This document shows, piece by piece, positions 17,314 to 27,224 of a stretch of DNA of 64,000 nt; the stretch's first letter is position 1; each line of letters starts with the position of its first letter. Below the pieces are notes generated by a model. It was not told the origin of the DNA and did not search any database. It was given only the letters and a program-made list of their open reading frames with translations. A program made the position numbers and the translations under genes. The DNA comes from Pseudomonas sp. URIL14HWK12:I12 (GTDB lineage: Bacteria; Pseudomonadota; Gammaproteobacteria; Pseudomonadales; Pseudomonadaceae), in assembly GCF_003097135.1 (NCBI RefSeq), contig NZ_QEQL01000005.1, forward strand, positions 124,001 to 188,000, written 5' to 3'.

Positions 17314-18441
17314 CTAGCGCAGAAAATCGTGACAGTCTTCCCAGGCGATGCCGCTTTGCGCCGTGCGCTGCAACAAGGCGGGCAGCACCTGCCGGTTCTT
17401 CTGCTGGCCGTCGTGCAACGCCACGATGCCCTTGCGCCAGAGCAGCATCAACGTCATCACCCGGTCGCTGACCTGCTCGGCGCTCAACTGTGTGGCGTCC
17501 TGCCCGTCGATATTCCACAGCACCACCGCCAACCCCTGCTCCTTGAAGAACGCGCCGCTGTCGGCCCGGCGCTGGCCATAGGGCGGGCGAAACTGCGCGA
17601 CATAGCTGTCAGGCAGCTGGCCCTGCACCTGGGAGGTACTGCGCAGTACAGAGTCTTGCCAGTCCCGCCACTGCGCGTGGGAGCGATACTGCCACCCTTG
17701 AGTACCGACGCATTGGTCGCGGTAGAGTGCGTCGGGCTCATCCTGGGGTTCGTTATCGCGCCTTAGCTGCAGGCTGTTGCCCAGCACGAAGAACGTCGCG
17801 CTCATCTTCTGCTTGCGCAGGTAATCGGCGAGCCAGTCGGTGGTACCGCCAGCGAGAGTGGGGCCGCCTTCGAAGCTGAGCAGAAACACGCGGTCGCCCA
17901 ACTCCGAGCCGGTGTGTTCAAGGTCCGAGAAGGTGGCGACCTCACTGCTGACCTGCGGGAACAACGCCGCCAGGCGCAGCTGCTCGTTCAAATAGGCGCG
18001 GTTGAAGGCTTGGCCGGGCTCGCGCCACTTTATATAGAAGGAATCGTCTTCTACCTTGAAGGCCGCTGCCTGCTCCTTGAGGCTTGCCACGTCTTCTACC
18101 GCCAGGCAGAAGCTCGCGTCTTGCTCGCAACTCTGCTGGGCAGCGTCGAAGTTTTCCCACAGCCGCTGCCACAGGCGCTGGCGCCAGGCATCGATCGATT
18201 CACGGTTTACCTGGCGCAGCCCCAGGCGATCGGCCAGGGCGTCATCGCCCAGCGTGTCGACCTGAGCCAGCTCGTGAGCGAAACCCAGGATTTCGGCGCG
18301 AGACGCCACATCGAACAGCGCCGGGGAGTCGAGCTTTTCTGGCCACACGCTACGGTCGAGCACCGCCACAGGCCCCGGTGCGGCGAAGGCCGGCACCGCC
18401 AGGCAAGCGCTCAGCAGGATGATGGGGATACGCAAGTGCAC
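17314..18441 (-). CDS. Polysaccharide deacetylase-like exported protein, degenerate active site
   Basis: A 375-aa protein with a signal peptide ([18 protein letters not shown]). The start is GTG at 18441, or TTG at 18435, which is better spaced from GGAG. The C-terminal half resembles the NodB fold ([55 protein letters not shown]). The canonical TFDDGP is SFEGGP here, and the metal motif SHxxxH reads SHAQWRD, so two metal ligands are missing. The N-terminal half (about residues 25-170) is helical and not recognised. It may bind polysaccharide without deacetylating it. Confidence 0.75.
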   Translation of the reverse strand: MHLRIPIILLSACLAVPAFAAPGPVAVLDRSVWPEKLDSPALFDVASRAEILGFAHELAQVDTLGDDALADRLGLRQVNRESIDAWRQRLWQRLWENFDAAQQSCEQDASFCLAVEDVASLKEQAAAFKVEDDSFYIKWREPGQAFNRAYLNEQLRLAALFPQVSSEVATFSDLEHTGSELGDRVFLLSFEGGPTLAGGTTDWLADYLRKQKMSATFFVLGNSLQLRRDNEPQDEPDALYRDQCVGTQGWQYRSHAQWRDWQDSVLRSTSQVQGQLPDSYVAQFRPPYGQRRADSGAFFKEQGLAVVLWNIDGQDATQLSAEQVSDRVMTLMLLWRKGIVALHDGQQKNRQVLPALLQRTAQSGIAWEDCHDFLR

Positions 18442-18555
18442 ACTCCATTGGCATTCGAACCCGCGGACTTTAGCATTTATCCTGATAGCACCCATAGGTG
18501 GCCTGAGCCGCCCTGCCCGCCTAGAATCGCAGCACTGTTATCTGGAGTTGCTCCC

Positions 18556-19332
18556 ATGCTGCTGGTGATTTCCCCTGCCAAAACACTGGACTATGAAACA
18601 CCCCCCGTCATTGCCGAACACACCCTGCCGCAATACCTGGACCACTCACAGGCCTTGATCGACGAGCTGCAGAAACTCACGCCGCCTGCTATCGCCGAGC
18701 TGATGAGTCTGTCCGACAAGCTCGCGGGCCTGAATGCCGCACGCTTCGGCAGCTGGCACCGGGGCTTCACGCCCGAGAATGCCAAGCAGGCGATCCTGGC
18801 GTTCAAGGGCGATGTGTACACAGGCCTGGACGCCCAGAGCCTGGCACCTACCGACTTCGAATTCGCGCAGCGCCACCTGCGCATGCTCTCTGGCCTGTAT
18901 GGCCTGCTGCGCCCCTTGGACCTGATGCAGCCTTATCGCCTGGAAATGGGCACCCGCTTGCCCAACCCGCGTGGCAAAGACCTATACGCCTTCTGGGGCG
19001 ATCGCATTGCCGTTTGGCTGAATGAGGCGCTGGCCGAGCAGGAAGACGATGTGTTGGTGAACCTTGCCTCCAACGAATACTTCTCCGCCGTCAAGCGCAG
19101 TGCCCTCAAGGCGCGGGTGATCGACACCGAATTCCGTGACCTCAAAAATGGCCAGTACAAGATCATCAGCTTCTATGCCAAGCGCGCCCGGGGGCTGATG
19201 AGCCGGTTCGTCATCCAGAACCGTCTGACCCGCGCCGAGCAGCTGAAAACATTCAACCTGGATAATTACCGGTTCAGTGCTGACCACTCGACCGACAGTA
19301 AGCTCGTCTTCCTGCGCGACACCCCCGCCTGA
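18556..19332 (+). CDS. yaaA: Peroxide stress protein YaaA
   Basis: A 258-aa member of the UPF0246/YaaA family, which in E. coli lowers free intracellular iron and protects DNA during peroxide stress. Family motifs are [49 protein letters not shown] and [17 protein letters not shown]. The ATG at 18556 gives the family N-terminus and follows a GGAG. It is divergent from the deacetylase-like gene and is the last gene before the algD leader region. Confidence 0.93.
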   Translation: MLLVISPAKTLDYETPPVIAEHTLPQYLDHSQALIDELQKLTPPAIAELMSLSDKLAGLNAARFGSWHRGFTPENAKQAILAFKGDVYTGLDAQSLAPTDFEFAQRHLRMLSGLYGLLRPLDLMQPYRLEMGTRLPNPRGKDLYAFWGDRIAVWLNEALAEQEDDVLVNLASNEYFSAVKRSALKARVIDTEFRDLKNGQYKIISFYAKRARGLMSRFVIQNRLTRAEQLKTFNLDNYRFSADHSTDSKLVFLRDTPA

Positions 19333-19392
19333 CGCCCCATTCTGGTGCGTCAAATATGTACCAAAGTTGCGCATTTCATCGTGCAAATACAC

Positions 19393-19419
19393 GTTTTGAC
19401 GGCTTTCCGCCGTCAAAAC
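19393..19419. repeat. 11-bp inverted repeat
   Basis: GTTTTGACGGC (19393-19403) and GCCGTCAAAAC (19409-19419) around TTTCC. No T-tract follows in either direction, so it is not a standard terminator even though it lies just after yaaA. Confidence 0.6.
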
Positions 19420-19631
19420 ACAGTCGAATTTTCTCAAGCACATCAAAGCCTTGCGTCAACGAGAAAAAAAATCGCTCGGTATTACAAAAAATTTCTTGCT
19501 AATGGCAGGGGTATGGCCACCCGCCTCAAAAGCCCGCCCGACAAGGCCTTCACGAGATAAAAAGGCTAAATGCCATCATCCGAATAGTGAAATTTTATTG
19601 AGAATTTTCCTATTCCCCTGCTGCGCGGCTG

Positions 19632-19659
19632 GAACTTCACCCCCCAACCATCGCTCATA
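19632..19659 (+). promoter_or_regulatory. Candidate AlgU (sigma-22) promoter of the alginate operon
   Basis: GAACTT at 19632-19637, preceded by a G, then 17 bases, then TCATA at 19655-19659. This matches the GAACTT-N16/17-TCtga pattern of AlgU/RpoE promoters, including algD in P. aeruginosa. Transcription would begin about 490 bases before the algD ATG. Confidence 0.6.
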
Positions 19660-19993
19660 CGCCCCGTAACGATTCTCTCGTAACGTGTAAGAGATGACGT
19701 ACAAAGTGCATGAAGGGATGGTCAATCGACGGATTGTCCGACACAACTGGATGGGAACTAACAGCCCCATGACCGACGTTCTCAGGAGAGAGAAATCGCA
19801 CAGTTACCCTCAATTCAGGGTCAAGTCTGAACTCTCGAACGAGTTCATGCAGCGCGGCTTATATGCTTGATTCGCAATGGAAAATCTCAATAAGCGGATG
19901 CAAGTAATGACGTGAAGGTAAGCCGTTTTGCAATAAAGACTGGCTACGTTCCCGGGTACGGCCAAAGTTCATGGGCCGAGCGATACCCGCGTT

Positions 19994-20015
19994 GAATGCC
20001 CGTTCTTGGGCATTC
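19994..20015 (+). other. Hairpin in the algD leader
   Basis: GAATGCCC and GGGCATTC form an 8-bp stem with a GTTCTT loop. It lies about 140 bases before the algD ATG in the predicted leader. It could be a protein operator or an RNA structure. Confidence 0.5.
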
Positions 20016-20157
20016 GGAATCAAACAGGCCTGCAGAGGTAATACCACGGTGAAATGGCGCATTTAACGCCAGGTATCCGTGCGGCCGAATGCTGCCGGTT
20101 AATCAACCCCAGGCTGGCTCCATGACGTGAGCTGGCATGACACATGAGGTGAATGCG

Positions 20158-21474
20158 ATGCGTATCAGCATCTTTGGTTTGGGCTATGTAGGCGCGGTAT
20201 GTGCGGGCTGCTTGTCGGCTCGTGGTCACGAGGTGGTTGGCGTGGATGTTTCCAAGGCCAAGATCGACCTGATCAACCAAGGGAAGTCGCCCATCGTTGA
20301 GCCGGGCCTCGAAGAGCTGCTGGCACAGGGCATTCAGAATGGTCGCCTGCGTGGCACCAACGACTTTGCCCAAGCGATTCGCGACACCGAAGTTTCGCTG
20401 ATTGCAGTAGGCACCCCGAGCAAGAAGAACGGCGACCTGGGCCTGGAGTTCATGGAGTCGGTTTGCCGTGAGATCGGCCTGGTGCTGCGCGACAAGCAAG
20501 AGCGCCACACTGTGGTAGTGCGCTCCACCGTACTGCCGGGCACCGTGAAAAACGTGGTGATCCCAATTCTGGAACAGCACTCGGGCAAAAAAGCTGGCGT
20601 CGACTTCGGCGTGGCGGTCAACCCTGAGTTCCTGCGCGAAAGCACCGCGATCAAAGACTACGATCACCCACCGATGACCGTGATCGGCGAACTGGACAAG
20701 GCTTCCGGCGACCTGCTGGAAAAACTGTACAGCGAGCTGGACGCCCCGGTGATCCGCAAGTCGGTCGAAGTGGCCGAAATGATCAAGTACACCTGCAACG
20801 TGTGGCACGCCACCAAGGTCACTTTCGCCAACGAAATCGGCAACATCGCCAAAGCGTGCGGCGTCGATGGTCGTGAAGTGATGAACGTGGTCTGCCAGGA
20901 CACCCACCTGAACCTGTCGGCCTACTACATGCGCCCAGGCTTCGCCTTCGGCGGCTCGTGCCTGCCCAAGGACGTGCGTGCACTGAACTACCGCGCCACC
21001 TCCCTGGACGTCGAAGCGCCGCTGATCGGCTCGCTGATGCGCAGTAACGAATCGCAGGTTCAGAACGCCTTCGACATCGTTGCCAGCCACGACAAGCGCA
21101 AGGTCGCCCTGCTGGGCCTGAGCTTCAAGGCCGGTACCGACGACCTGCGTGAAAGCCCGCTGGTAGAGCTGGCTGAAAAGCTGATCGGTAAAGGCTTCGA
21201 GCTGTCGATCTACGACCGCAACGTGGAATACGCCCGCGTACACGGCGCGAACAAAGAGTACATCGAGTCGAAGATCCCGCACGTTTCTTCGCTGCTCAAC
21301 TCCGACTTCGACGCAGTGGTCGACAACGCCGAGGTGATCATCCTCGGTAACGGTGACGAGAGCTTCCGCAAGCTGGTGGACAACGTCCCGGCTGGCAAGA
21401 AAGTCATCGACCTGGTGGGCTTCATGAAGGAAACCACCGACCTGCAGAAAGGTACCGAAGGTATCTGCTGGTAA
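20158..21474 (+). CDS. algD: GDP-mannose 6-dehydrogenase
   Basis: A 438-aa enzyme that oxidises GDP-mannose to GDP-mannuronate with two NAD, the committed step of alginate synthesis. It starts MRISIFGLGYVGAVCAGCL, an NAD-binding Rossmann motif identical in layout to P. aeruginosa AlgD, and a GAGGTG lies upstream. Other motifs: KSPIVEPGLEELL, RSTVLPGTVKN, NPEFLRESTAIKDY, AEMIKYTCNVWHATKVTFANE and the catalytic cysteine region FAFGGSCLPKDVRAL. It is first in the alg operon and is followed by a terminator-like hairpin before alg8. Confidence 0.97.
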   Translation: MRISIFGLGYVGAVCAGCLSARGHEVVGVDVSKAKIDLINQGKSPIVEPGLEELLAQGIQNGRLRGTNDFAQAIRDTEVSLIAVGTPSKKNGDLGLEFMESVCREIGLVLRDKQERHTVVVRSTVLPGTVKNVVIPILEQHSGKKAGVDFGVAVNPEFLRESTAIKDYDHPPMTVIGELDKASGDLLEKLYSELDAPVIRKSVEVAEMIKYTCNVWHATKVTFANEIGNIAKACGVDGREVMNVVCQDTHLNLSAYYMRPGFAFGGSCLPKDVRALNYRATSLDVEAPLIGSLMRSNESQVQNAFDIVASHDKRKVALLGLSFKAGTDDLRESPLVELAEKLIGKGFELSIYDRNVEYARVHGANKEYIESKIPHVSSLLNSDFDAVVDNAEVIILGNGDESFRKLVDNVPAGKKVIDLVGFMKETTDLQKGTEGICW

Positions 21475-21483
21475 GCAGCGAAA

Positions 21484-21516
21484 CCGTGGCGCCCCCAGGG
21501 CGCCGCGGATTTTTTT
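21484..21516 (+). terminator. Intrinsic-terminator-like hairpin between algD and alg8
   Basis: CCGTGGCGCC (21484-21493) pairs with GGCGCCGCGG (21499-21508), 10 bp with one G-U pair and a 5-base loop. A run of seven Ts follows. This is a textbook rho-independent structure, located inside what is normally one operon. Confidence 0.75.
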
Positions 21517-21583
21517 CGATGCCTGCCCATAGACATTTCGGGCCGCTGTTTTGGGGCGCCCCGATCAAGAGACGGATGCAGAT

Positions 21584-23065
21584 ATGCTCAGGCTAAAGCA
21601 CGGCCTGCTACAGGCCGCCGGTTGGCTTTTCTACTTGTGCGCGTTGATGGTGCTGGCACTGATGCTGCCCGAACGCCTTTTCAACCCCGATTCCAAGGAC
21701 TTCATCTTCCTGGTCGGCGCCGTGGGTATCTGGCGCTATTCCATGGGCGCGATCCACTTCGTGCGCGGGATGATCTTCCTCTACATCGTCTACCCCTGGC
21801 TCAAGCGCAAGGCGCAGGCTCTGGGCGACGCCACCGATCCGACCCATGTGTACCTGATGGTCACCAGTTTCCGGATCGATGCAGGCACCACGGCTGCGGT
21901 GTATGGCTCGGTGATCCGCGAAGCGATCAACTGCGGCTACCCCACCACGGTGGTGTGCTCGCTGGTGGAGATGAGCGATGAACTGCTGGTCAAGGCCTTG
22001 TGGGAACGCCTGAACCCGCCTGAGCGCGTGTCGCTGGACTTCGTTCGCATTCCCGGTACCGGCAAGCGCGACGGCCTGGCCTACGGTTTCCGCGCCATCT
22101 CCCGTCACCTGCCCGATGCCAATTCGGTGGTCGCGGTGATCGACGGCGACACGGTGCTGGCCGAAGGCGTAGTGCGCAAGAGCGTACCGTGGTTCGCCAT
22201 GTACCCCAATGTGGGCGGCCTGACCACCAACGAGTTCTGCGAAGTGCGCGGCGGCTACATCATGAGCGAGTGGCACAAGCTGCGCTTCGCCCAGCGCCAC
22301 ATCAACATGTGCTCGATGGCGCTGTCCAAGCGCGTGCTGACCATGACCGGTCGCATGTCGATGTTCCGCGCCACCGTGGTCACCGACCCCAGCTTCATCG
22401 CCGACGTCGAAAGCGACTCGCTGCAGCACTGGCGCCTGGGCCGCTTCAAGTTCCTGACCGGGGACGACAAGTCGAGCTGGTTCAGCCTGATGCGCCTGGG
22501 CTATGACACCTTCTACGTGCCGGACGCCAAAATCAACACCGTGGAGCACCCTCCGGAGAAGAGCTTCATCAAGGCCAGCCGCAAGCTGATGTATCGCTGG
22601 TACGGTAACAACCTGCGCCAGAACAGCCGGGCCCTGGGCCTGGGCATGCAGCGCCTGGGCGTGTTCACCAGCGTGGTGCTGTTCGACCAGCGCGTGTCGA
22701 TGTGGACCAGCCTGTTGGGCCTGACCACCGCGATCATTGCCGGGATCAAGTACCACGCCGCCTACCTGATGGCGTACTTCCTGTGGATCGGCATCACCCG
22801 CCTGATCCTCACGCTCTTGCTCTCGCTCAGCGGCCACCGCATCGGCCCGGCTTACCCGATCATTCTTTATTACAACCAAATCGTCGGCGCCCTGATGAAG
22901 ATCTACGTCTTCTTCCGCCTCGATAAGCAGTCCTGGACCCGCCAGCCCACTGCGCTCAAACGCGATCTCGCCAGTTTTCAACAATGGTTCAACACCTGGT
23001 CGTCTCGGACCATGACGTTCTCGGCAGGCAGCATCTTCGTTGCTTTCCTGTTCGCGATCATCTGA
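21584..23065 (+). CDS. alg8: Alginate polymerase Alg8 (GT2 glycosyltransferase)
   Basis: A 493-aa inner-membrane glycosyltransferase that polymerises GDP-mannuronate. It begins [18 protein letters not shown] with two N-terminal membrane segments (about residues 10-28 and 45-70). The cytoplasmic GT2 domain has [14 protein letters not shown] (acidic DxD-like site), [34 protein letters not shown] and [10 protein letters not shown]-terminal membrane helices follow from about residue 375. Near-identity with P. aeruginosa Alg8 is apparent by eye. It works with Alg44, which supplies c-di-GMP control. Confidence 0.97.
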   Translation: MLRLKHGLLQAAGWLFYLCALMVLALMLPERLFNPDSKDFIFLVGAVGIWRYSMGAIHFVRGMIFLYIVYPWLKRKAQALGDATDPTHVYLMVTSFRIDAGTTAAVYGSVIREAINCGYPTTVVCSLVEMSDELLVKALWERLNPPERVSLDFVRIPGTGKRDGLAYGFRAISRHLPDANSVVAVIDGDTVLAEGVVRKSVPWFAMYPNVGGLTTNEFCEVRGGYIMSEWHKLRFAQRHINMCSMALSKRVLTMTGRMSMFRATVVTDPSFIADVESDSLQHWRLGRFKFLTGDDKSSWFSLMRLGYDTFYVPDAKINTVEHPPEKSFIKASRKLMYRWYGNNLRQNSRALGLGMQRLGVFTSVVLFDQRVSMWTSLLGLTTAIIAGIKYHAAYLMAYFLWIGITRLILTLLLSLSGHRIGPAYPIILYYNQIVGALMKIYVFFRLDKQSWTRQPTALKRDLASFQQWFNTWSSRTMTFSAGSIFVAFLFAII

Positions 23066-23099
23066 CCGGGCTTCAATGGATTAATCAGGAATTATCACC

Positions 23100-24263
23100 A
23101 TGAGTACAGCAATCAACACCAACGTGGTCCATGAGTCCGAAGCCCAGCGCCAGTTCGCCCGGGTTCGCCTGCCAGCGAAGATTCGCTTCATCGGCCCGAA
23201 CCGTGAAACCCAGGAAGCGCGCGTGGACGATCTGTCTGCAGGCGGCTTCTCTTTCGTCAGCCCCAAGCCGCTGGTCGAAGGGCAGATCTACCGTGGCCGC
23301 CTGATGTTCGTGGTCGATAACCTCGGCCTGGGCATGGACGTGCAGTTCCAGGCACGTTCGGCTGACAACGACGGCCGCGTGGGCGCGCAATTCCAGAACC
23401 TCAGCCCCGCCGACATCTCCACCCTGCGCCACCTGATCACCTCGCACATGAGCGGTGAGCTGGTGACCATGGGCGACGTGCTGGGCACCCTGCAACGCGA
23501 AAACTTCACCAAGGCGCGCAAAGACAAGAAACTGGCCGACGGCCGTGGTTTCCTGGGCCGTGCCAGCGCCGTGGGCTTCAGCCTGGGCGTGTTCATCGTC
23601 GGCGTCGCGGCCTTCGGCTACGTGCTCAAGTCCATCTACGGCGCCTACTTCGTGACCCACGCCGAAGCGGCAGTGGTCAGCGTGCCGGGCACCAACATCA
23701 CCATGCCGCGCGACGGCACCGTATCGAGCCTGATCAGCCCGGACGGCGTTGTTGCCAAGGGCGCCCCGCTGGCCAGCTTCAGCACCAGCATGCTCGACGT
23801 GCTCAAGGGCCACCTGGAAGAAGCAGACCTGACCCCGGAGAAAGTCACCGAGCTGTTCGGCAAGCAAATGACCGGCACCCTGACCTCGCCGTGCGATTGC
23901 GTGGTCGCTCAGCAGCTGGTTGCCAACGGCCAATACGCCAGCAAAGGCGACGTGATCTTCACCTTGGCCCCGCGTGACGCCACCGCCGGCATCGACGCCC
24001 GCTTCGCCTACAGCGACTTCCAGCACGTACGCCCAGGCTCGCGCGTAACGTTCCACGTTGCCGGCGAAGACACCGACCGCGAAGGCACCATCGTTTCCAG
24101 CACCCCGCTCAAGCAGGACGAGCTGTCCTCGGACATCCGCGTGAGCATCAAGCCTGACGAAGCACTGCCAAGCTCGCTGGCCGGCCGCCCGGTAGAAGTG
24201 GCCAACGACCGTGGCCCAAGCCTGGACTGGCTGATCAATAAAGCCGTAGCACGCGGTTTCTGA
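23100..24263 (+). CDS. alg44: Alginate co-polymerase Alg44, c-di-GMP receptor
   Basis: A 387-aa protein. The PilZ domain at about residues 15-120 keeps the c-di-GMP ligands Arg17 and Arg21 (QRQFAR) and Asp44 and Ser46 (DDLSAGG), so the operon should still be activated by c-di-GMP. One membrane helix lies at about 155-182, followed by a periplasmic HlyD-like domain (MPRDGTVSSLISPDGVVAKGAPL) that links the polymerase to the periplasmic complex. The spacing to alg8 (34 bp) and algK (16 bp) is tight. Confidence 0.96.
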   Translation: MSTAINTNVVHESEAQRQFARVRLPAKIRFIGPNRETQEARVDDLSAGGFSFVSPKPLVEGQIYRGRLMFVVDNLGLGMDVQFQARSADNDGRVGAQFQNLSPADISTLRHLITSHMSGELVTMGDVLGTLQRENFTKARKDKKLADGRGFLGRASAVGFSLGVFIVGVAAFGYVLKSIYGAYFVTHAEAAVVSVPGTNITMPRDGTVSSLISPDGVVAKGAPLASFSTSMLDVLKGHLEEADLTPEKVTELFGKQMTGTLTSPCDCVVAQQLVANGQYASKGDVIFTLAPRDATAGIDARFAYSDFQHVRPGSRVTFHVAGEDTDREGTIVSSTPLKQDELSSDIRVSIKPDEALPSSLAGRPVEVANDRGPSLDWLINKAVARGF

Positions 24264-24279
24264 GCAGGGCCCTAAGGAG

Positions 24280-25722
24280 ATGACCGTGGCAGATACTTTC
24301 AAGAACCTGCACAGGCCCGTGCTCTTGGGCCTGGCCGTGGCCATCGGCCTCGCCGGTTGTGCCGGGCTGCCTGACCAGCGCCTGGCCAACGAGGCGCTGA
24401 AAAACGGCGACCTCGCGCTGGCGCAGAAGAACTATCAGCAGCTGGCCGACATGGGTTACGTCGACGCCCAGATCGGCCTGGCCGATACCTGGGTGGACAG
24501 CGGTGACCCTGCCCAGCTGGCCAAAGCCGAGGCGACCTATCGCAAGGCTGCGGCCACCTCGCCACGGGCGCAATCGCGCCTGGGCAAGCTGCTGGCGGTC
24601 AAACCCAACTCTACCGAAGCCGAACGCCACGAAGCCGAAGGGCTGCTGATCAAGGCGTTCGACAATGGTGAGCAGGGTGTACTGATGCCGCTGGCGCTGC
24701 TGTACCTGCAATACCCGCAAAGCTTCCCTAACGTGAACGCGCAGCAGAAAATCAGCCAGTGGCGTGCCCAGGGTTACCCTGAAGCTGGCCTGGCGCAGAT
24801 CGTGCTGTACCGCATGCAGAACACCTACGATCAGCACCTGGGTGAGATCGAAAGCATCTGCAAGCAGGCGCTGAACACCAACGATATCTGCTATGTGGAA
24901 CTGGTGACTGTTTACCAGAAGCAGAACCGTACCCAGGACCGCGACAACCTGATCGACGACCTGAAGAACAAGTTCCGCTTCGGCTTCGTCACTGGCCAGC
25001 GCGTAGACGGCGTTGCCCGTGTGATGGCCGACCCGAGCATCGGCACCCCAGACCCCAAAGTGGCCAAGGACCTGCTCGAGGCCGCAGCACCGAGCTGGCC
25101 GCAAGCCTATATCAGCCTGGCCGACCTGCAATACAACAACCCTGACCTGGGCGACGTGGACGCGATCAAAGCCAATATCGAGAAAGGCCACGACGCTGAC
25201 CCGACCCGCGCGGAATTGCTGCTCGGGCGCATGAGCTACGAAGGCAAGTTGATCCTGCCCAATGCTCAGGATGCACTGGCGCACTTCGAAAAATCGGTGC
25301 CGGAGCAAGTCAGCGGCTACTACTACATCGGCCAGATCTACCGCCGGGGTTACCTGGGCATGGTCGAACCGCAAAAGGCCGTCGACAACCTGCTCATCGC
25401 GGCTCGACGCGGCCAGAACAGCGCCGACTTTGCCCTGGCGCAGCTTTACGCCAACGGCCGCGGCACCATCCCCAACATGACCAACGCCTACGTGTTCATC
25501 CAACTGGCCAAGGCCCGCGCCCAGGCGATGAACCAGCCGCGGCCAGAGATCGACGAGCTGTTCCAGACCATCGATCAGCAAGTACTTCCAGAACAACGTG
25601 CGCAAGCCCAGCAGATCTTGCAACAAGAGATGGCCGCGCGCGGCGCCATGAATCAGGATAGCGCCGCGGTGGCGATGCACGCCCTGCCAGAGAATGAAGT
25701 AGGTGAGGACGAATCTCTATGA
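24280..25722 (+). CDS. algK: Alginate export lipoprotein AlgK (TPR/Sel1 repeats)
   Basis: A 480-aa outer-membrane lipoprotein. The signal ends in the lipobox LAGC. The rest is built of TPR/Sel1-like repeats, for example [52 protein letters not shown]. AlgK places AlgE in the outer membrane and contacts AlgX. The last four bases overlap the algE start (ATGA), coupling translation of the two secretion partners. Confidence 0.96.
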   Translation: MTVADTFKNLHRPVLLGLAVAIGLAGCAGLPDQRLANEALKNGDLALAQKNYQQLADMGYVDAQIGLADTWVDSGDPAQLAKAEATYRKAAATSPRAQSRLGKLLAVKPNSTEAERHEAEGLLIKAFDNGEQGVLMPLALLYLQYPQSFPNVNAQQKISQWRAQGYPEAGLAQIVLYRMQNTYDQHLGEIESICKQALNTNDICYVELVTVYQKQNRTQDRDNLIDDLKNKFRFGFVTGQRVDGVARVMADPSIGTPDPKVAKDLLEAAAPSWPQAYISLADLQYNNPDLGDVDAIKANIEKGHDADPTRAELLLGRMSYEGKLILPNAQDALAHFEKSVPEQVSGYYYIGQIYRRGYLGMVEPQKAVDNLLIAARRGQNSADFALAQLYANGRGTIPNMTNAYVFIQLAKARAQAMNQPRPEIDELFQTIDQQVLPEQRAQAQQILQQEMAARGAMNQDSAAVAMHALPENEVGEDESL

Positions 25723-27197
25723 AATTGAATAAATGGATGCTGGCCGGTATCGGCCTGGGCTTCTCGTCTTTGTGGTCGTGCCCCACCTTGGCGGCGTTGA
25801 CTACCGAGCAGAACTTCGGCCTTGAGGTCAAGGCCACTGCTCAATCGGAAGGTGACCGCGATCTGGGCACTCGCTCCGGTGGCGATGTCAACGGTATCGG
25901 CCTTGACCTGCGCCCATGGGCCTATGGTGAATGGGGCAACTGGAGTGGCTACTTCATGGGCCAGGCGGTGACTGCCACCGACACCATCCAGACCGACCCG
26001 CTGGTGCAGCCTGACCAACCCGCTTCGGGCAACAGCCGCTACTACAGCAAAGACCGCGAGGCCAAAGACAGCTACCTGGCGCTGCGTGAACTGTGGGTCG
26101 GCTACAGCGGCCTGACGCCCTACCCGGGCGAGCTGTTCAAGTTCGGCCGCCAGCGCCTGCGCCAGAACGACGGCCAGTGGCACGATAACTACATCGAATC
26201 GTTGACCTGGAACTTCGACACCACCCTGCTCAAGGCAGACGTGGGCGTAGGCCAGCGCTTCAGCGACTACCGCACCGACTATTCGCGCCTCTCCCCCACC
26301 GACAAGGACCGCACCCACTTCTGGGGTGACGCGGCCTATCAGTGGACCCCAGGCCAGTGGATCGGCATCCGCGCCCACCACGTCGACGACGACGGCAAGC
26401 TGCCCTCCGCGGGCGAAGAAGTCGACGATCTGGACAAGCGTGAGAACGCCAAACTCACCTGGCTGGGTATCGAAGCCGACAGCGATGCCTATAACCACCG
26501 CAACCTGAACACGATCAACTACTGGGGCAGCCTCACCGGCATGACCGGTAACCGCAAGCGGGTGAGCACCAGCTCAACCAGCGATGAGATCGTGACCGCC
26601 GGCGAGCGCTCCAGCCAGGACGTCAGCGGCTGGGCGACTGACATGGGCATCCGCTTCCGCCTGGACCCACAGTGGCAAGTCGGTGGTGCCTACTCGCGCG
26701 CCAGCAAGAACTATGAGCAGAACGGCCTGCAGAGCAACCGCTCGAACTGGACCGGCACCCGGGCGCGCATCAGCCGCTTCGGCGAAGCCTACCAGGCTGA
26801 AATGGCCAACGTGCAGAGCGCTTCGCTGTTCGCTTCCTGGGAAATGCAGGACGAGTACGACGCCAGCCTGATCTATCACAAGTTCTGGCGTGTCGACGGC
26901 AGCTCCGGTGTTGGCAGCAACAACATCAATGCCATCGGCGAAGACCCGGTCGGCAGCAGCCAGTTCAGTGTCCTGCCACTTGAAGACGGCAAGAAGGACC
27001 TGGGCCAGGAGCTCGACCTGGTAGTGAGCAAATACTTCAAACAAGGCCTGCTGCCGGCGGCCGTTGCCCAGTCCATCGATGAGCCTTCGGCGCTGGTTCG
27101 CCTGCGTGCAGGCCTGTTCAAGCCGGGCGATGCGTACGGCAGTGGCGTCGACAGCTACATGCACCGCGCCATCGTCGATGTGATCTGGCGTTTCTGA
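25719..27197 (+). CDS. algE: Alginate outer-membrane porin AlgE
   Basis: A 492-aa beta-barrel protein. The signal peptide covers about the first 30 residues ([17 protein letters not shown]). The mature chain alternates polar and hydrophobic residues and ends [10 protein letters not shown], with the terminal aromatic residue of a BAM substrate. The barrel is rich in charged residues, including Arg and Lys that form the anion-selective pathway for polyuronate. It overlaps algK and precedes algG by 27 bp. Confidence 0.96.
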   Translation: MKLNKWMLAGIGLGFSSLWSCPTLAALTTEQNFGLEVKATAQSEGDRDLGTRSGGDVNGIGLDLRPWAYGEWGNWSGYFMGQAVTATDTIQTDPLVQPDQPASGNSRYYSKDREAKDSYLALRELWVGYSGLTPYPGELFKFGRQRLRQNDGQWHDNYIESLTWNFDTTLLKADVGVGQRFSDYRTDYSRLSPTDKDRTHFWGDAAYQWTPGQWIGIRAHHVDDDGKLPSAGEEVDDLDKRENAKLTWLGIEADSDAYNHRNLNTINYWGSLTGMTGNRKRVSTSSTSDEIVTAGERSSQDVSGWATDMGIRFRLDPQWQVGGAYSRASKNYEQNGLQSNRSNWTGTRARISRFGEAYQAEMANVQSASLFASWEMQDEYDASLIYHKFWRVDGSSGVGSNNINAIGEDPVGSSQFSVLPLEDGKKDLGQELDLVVSKYFKQGLLPAAVAQSIDEPSALVRLRAGLFKPGDAYGSGVDSYMHRAIVDVIWRF

Positions 27198-27224
27198 TGA
27201 ATACCGCCAAGGGAGTGCATTGAG

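Larger units (their letters stand above)
19333..20157 (+). promoter_or_regulatory. Long non-coding algD upstream region and leader
   Basis: 825 bp without a convincing gene and clearly richer in A and T than the flanks. It contains an 11-bp inverted repeat (19393-19419), a candidate AlgU promoter (19632-19659) and a hairpin (19994-20015). Long regulated upstream regions binding AlgR, AmrZ and IHF are characteristic of algD in Pseudomonas. If the AlgU site is used, the untranslated leader would be about 490 bases. Confidence 0.7.

Noticed and set aside
19393..19419. Terminator of yaaA
   Set aside because: The stem is perfect, but the T-rich arm is on the 5' side and no U-tract follows.
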